Assembly (NCBI GenBank): GCA_027364995.1
Contig: DAHXOG010000040.1
Location: 467 to 6,668, forward strand
DNA: 6,202 bases
Reading direction: 5' to 3'
From: Candidatus Mancarchaeum sp.
Lineage (GTDB): Archaea > Micrarchaeota > Micrarchaeia > Micrarchaeales > Micrarchaeaceae
Shown one piece after another: positions 4,341-6,202 of the stretch. Within the stretch, counting starts at the first letter, position 1, and every line of letters begins with the position of its first letter. The translations under genes and the position numbers were made by a program. Below the pieces are notes generated by a model. That model did no database searches and was not told the DNA's origin. It saw nothing but the letters and a program-made list of their open reading frames with translations.

Positions 4341-5726
4341 TTGGAGAGATTCGACAGTTTTGAAAATACAGCCCTAAAACCAGAAATAAAGAGGGCGCTG
4401 AAAGAGATGGGCTTTACGAGCCCTACGGAAGTGCAGGCTGAGGCAATACCTCATGCGTTGGCAGGCAAGGACCTAATAGTAAGGTCAAAGACAGGCTCGG
4501 GAAAAACCGGTGCATTCGGTATACCTATAGTTGAGTCGCTGGCTTCACAGCCATCGCACTCTGGCGTCAATGCGCTTATAATAGCTCCTACACGAGAGCT
4601 CGCCTTGCAGATATCCGAGGTAATTGACAAGCTAAGCAAATACACCAAGATAAGGACTGCAATAGTCTACGGCGGCGTATCTATAAACCCGCAAGCCGAC
4701 AAAATACGACGCGGTGCAAGCATAGTCATAGGCACCCCGGGCCGTATAATAGACCTTATGGAAAGGGGCGTGCTCGACCTCTCAAAGATAAAATTCCTCG
4801 TATTGGACGAGGGAGACATAATGCTTGAAATGGGATTCATAGAAGACATAAGGTACATAATAGAAAACATACCTAAAAAGAGGCAGATGATGCTTTTCTC
4901 GGCTACGATGCCTACGCGCGTAAAAGAGATAGCCTATGAATACATGCACGATATAGAAAAGATAGAGATAGGCGGAGAAGAAGAGCTTGCAGTAAAACGC
5001 ATACAGAACATATATGCGCTTGTAAGCAAATCAAACAAATTCTCGACGCTTCTCGCATATATGGACAAGTTCAAGCCTAAAAAAGCGATAATATTCTCCA
5101 AGACACAAAGGAATACGGAAACGCTGTACAAGATACTTTCCGACAATGGGCTGAAGCCGATAATATTGCATGGAGGCATGACACAGGCCAAGCGTGAGGT
5201 CGCGTTAAGCAGGTTCAGGCATCTTGACAATGGCTTATTGGTGGCTACCAATGTTGCCGCGAGAGGCTTGGACATCGTGGACGTAAGCGACGTAATAAAC
5301 TTCGATTCGCCGGATGAGCCTGCCATATACATACACAGGGTAGGGAGATCCGCAAGAATGGGGAATGAGGGAAAAGCCTTTACGATAGTACAGAGGGAGG
5401 AGCAGTCATTCATATCCGCAGTCGAGAGGTACGCCCACATAAAATTCAACAGGATAGACCTTGACACTGAAAAATTCAAGAACATAAACTTCGGCAAATA
5501 CTTCAACAGCAGGGACGGCCCCAGCGATTCTCCAAGGGGTTACCGCAGCCATTCCGGCGACAGGGATTCACATGGTGGCAACAGAGGCTTCAACAAGCGC
5601 GGACGCTATGGCCAAAAGGACCAAAGGTATGGCGGAAGGGATTCCAGGGACTCTAGGGATTCCAGGAGTTCAGGAAGGGACCATGGCCAGCGCAGGGACC
5701 GCAGGAGAATGCAAGGCTATACCTAA
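4341..5726 (+). CDS. DEAD-box ATP-dependent RNA helicase with DEGD motif and RDS-rich tail
   Basis: The 461-residue protein unwinds or remodels RNA using ATP, likely in ribosome assembly, decay or cold adaptation. In order: Q motif with F7, GF (24-25) and PTEVQ (28-32); motif I SKTGSGKT (49-56); PTRELA (83-88); TPGR (132-135); motif II DEGD (156-159) instead of DEAD; SAT (187-189); IIFSKT; ATNVAARGLD (302-311); motif VI HRVGRSAR (332-339), where Ala replaces the usual second Gly. Residues 391-461 form a low-complexity Arg/Gly/Asp/Ser tail, a common non-specific RNA-binding extension. The TTG start is supported because the Q-motif Phe at residue 7 needs it, an in-frame TAA sits directly upstream, and GTGAT precedes it; the next Met (residue 23) would delete the Q motif. 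Length is normal for the family. The gene has its own long leader. Confidence 0.95.
   Translation: MERFDSFENTALKPEIKRALKEMGFTSPTEVQAEAIPHALAGKDLIVRSKTGSGKTGAFGIPIVESLASQPSHSGVNALIIAPTRELALQISEVIDKLSKYTKIRTAIVYGGVSINPQADKIRRGASIVIGTPGRIIDLMERGVLDLSKIKFLVLDEGDIMLEMGFIEDIRYIIENIPKKRQMMLFSATMPTRVKEIAYEYMHDIEKIEIGGEEELAVKRIQNIYALVSKSNKFSTLLAYMDKFKPKKAIIFSKTQRNTETLYKILSDNGLKPIILHGGMTQAKREVALSRFRHLDNGLLVATNVAARGLDIVDVSDVINFDSPDEPAIYIHRVGRSARMGNEGKAFTIVQREEQSFISAVERYAHIKFNRIDLDTEKFKNINFGKYFNSRDGPSDSPRGYRSHSGDRDSHGGNRGFNKRGRYGQKDQRYGGRDSRDSRDSRSSGRDHGQRRDRRRMQGYT
5637..5672 (+). repeat. 9-base tandem repeat encoding RDS units
   Basis: AGGGATTCC, AGGGACTCT, AGGGATTCC and the diverged AGGAGTTCA follow each other in frame, encoding RDS-RDS-RDS-RSS in the helicase tail. 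The unit is a multiple of three, so copy-number change by slippage would alter tail length without a frameshift. Confidence 0.8.
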
Positions 5727-6202
5727 TCATCGGCATCCCGTACCAACGGGATAATAAACAGAGTAATTAAGGTTGGAATAAGCAAGCTTATGCCCTGTAA
5801 CGTTAACGCTGCTGTTTTCAATGCCGATATTCTGGAATACTACGGCAGAGTAGTTGCGCATTGTCGCATTGAAATAGTTCGGGTAATGAGCTTCTATTCC
5901 ATAATACCTCAGGTATACCCATCCGTTCGATACTATCCCGCAATTGTATAAGCCTAAGCTTTTTATCTCAGCTACTGCATTTATCACAGCGGTATTATTC
6001 GTACCTGCAGTAGAAAAAGGATATTGCTGGGATATGCCGATATACGAATGGGCCAATAAGACAATATATACTACTGCTATGACTGCTACAAAAAGCCCTT
6101 TATACCTGACAATTTTATCCATTTTCAAAGCAATGGAAATAATCAGCGCAAGCAGAACGGCAGAGCTCCCATATATGATATAACCCCATCTGGGTAAGTT
6201 GT
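5727..6202 (-). CDS. Membrane protein, C-terminal part, probable GT-C-like glycosyltransferase (runs off the right edge)
   Basis: The frame is open to the window edge, so the visible 157 residues are only the end of the protein; a TTG at 6128 is internal, because the coding sequence upstream of it holds another clear membrane helix. Segments: NLPRWGYIIYG at the edge, a hydrophobic helix (about 6186-6130), a short basic loop (KMDKIVRYK) that should face the cytoplasm, a second helix (about 6098-6045), then about 105 residues predicted outside the cell. That domain has six N-X-S/T sequons and two cysteines that could form a disulfide. Multi-pass proteins ending in a small outer domain after a 'PR-aromatic' helix recall GT-C family transferases (PMT/ArnT type) that use lipid-linked sugars; this is inference from layout. 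The gene converges on the helicase with no base between the two stops. Confidence 0.75.
   Translation of the reverse strand, partial: NLPRWGYIIYGSSAVLLALIISIALKMDKIVRYKGLFVAVIAVVYIVLLAHSYIGISQQYPFSTAGTNNTAVINAVAEIKSLGLYNCGIVSNGWVYLRYYGIEAHYPNYFNATMRNYSAVVFQNIGIENSSVNVTGHKLAYSNLNYSVYYPVGTGCR

Noticed and set aside
4934..5506. 190-codon minus-strand frame
   Set aside because: It lies opposite the conserved C-terminal half of the DEAD-box helicase; the long opening follows from the helicase codon use and encodes no known motif.
6126..6128. TTG as the start of a complete 133-residue membrane protein
   Set aside because: The same frame continues upstream without a stop to the window edge and encodes another membrane helix, so the gene is partial.
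5944..6183. 79-codon plus-strand frame near the right edge
   Set aside because: It is opposite the membrane protein, whose frame runs open to the window edge with two clear membrane helices.
1..6202. CRISPR array, insertion sequence, C/D-box RNA or riboswitch
   Set aside because: No regularly spaced repeats, transposase, terminal inverted repeats or paired C/D boxes were seen in the intergenic regions.

Overview
The window looks like chromosomal DNA from an archaeon. It has a Hef-type helicase (a euryarchaeal replication-fork repair protein), a tRNA-Phe gene without an encoded CCA, AT-rich TATA-like boxes about 25-30 bases before likely transcription starts, GGTG/GTGAT ribosome-binding cores, TTG starts, and heavy use of ATA (Ile) and AGG (Arg) codons. 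An uncultivated small-genome lineage of the Micrarchaeota/ARMAN or Thermoplasmata-associated type would fit, but that placement is an inference; no rRNA or diagnostic marker is present.

Left part (1-1351): the first 255 residues of a Hef-like helicase run leftward off the window. Between it and a rightward tRNA-Phe(GAA) lies a short divergent region with repeated ATAACGCAATT elements. Facing the tRNA is a 58-codon leftward gene for a cysteine-rich, probably zinc-binding protein. It starts with TTG and has a GGTG ribosome-binding site.

Middle (1352-4103): an AT-rich spacer of about 360 bases holds promoter-like boxes and a doubtful 26-codon frame. It is followed by a 562-residue radical SAM enzyme with an N-terminal B12-binding-like domain, then by a 203-residue protein of unknown function with a conserved-looking His/Glu cluster. 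These two genes share a strand with an 89-base gap and may be co-transcribed.

Right part (4104-6202): a 237-base leader contains a long imperfect inverted repeat (14 paired bases) and a 38-codon frame whose stop codon directly abuts the TTG start of a DEAD-box RNA helicase. That helicase carries DEGD in place of DEAD and ends in a disordered, Arg/Asp/Ser/Gly-rich tail. Its stop codon directly touches the stop of a convergent gene, the C-terminal part of a membrane protein with an outer domain rich in N-glycosylation sequons, probably a GT-C-type glycosyltransferase or similar.

I see no single linked pathway, CRISPR array, insertion sequence or phage. Most of the window is ordinary information-processing genes. 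The best leads are the tiny zinc protein, the unknown His/Glu protein, the structured helicase leader and the variant helicase motifs.
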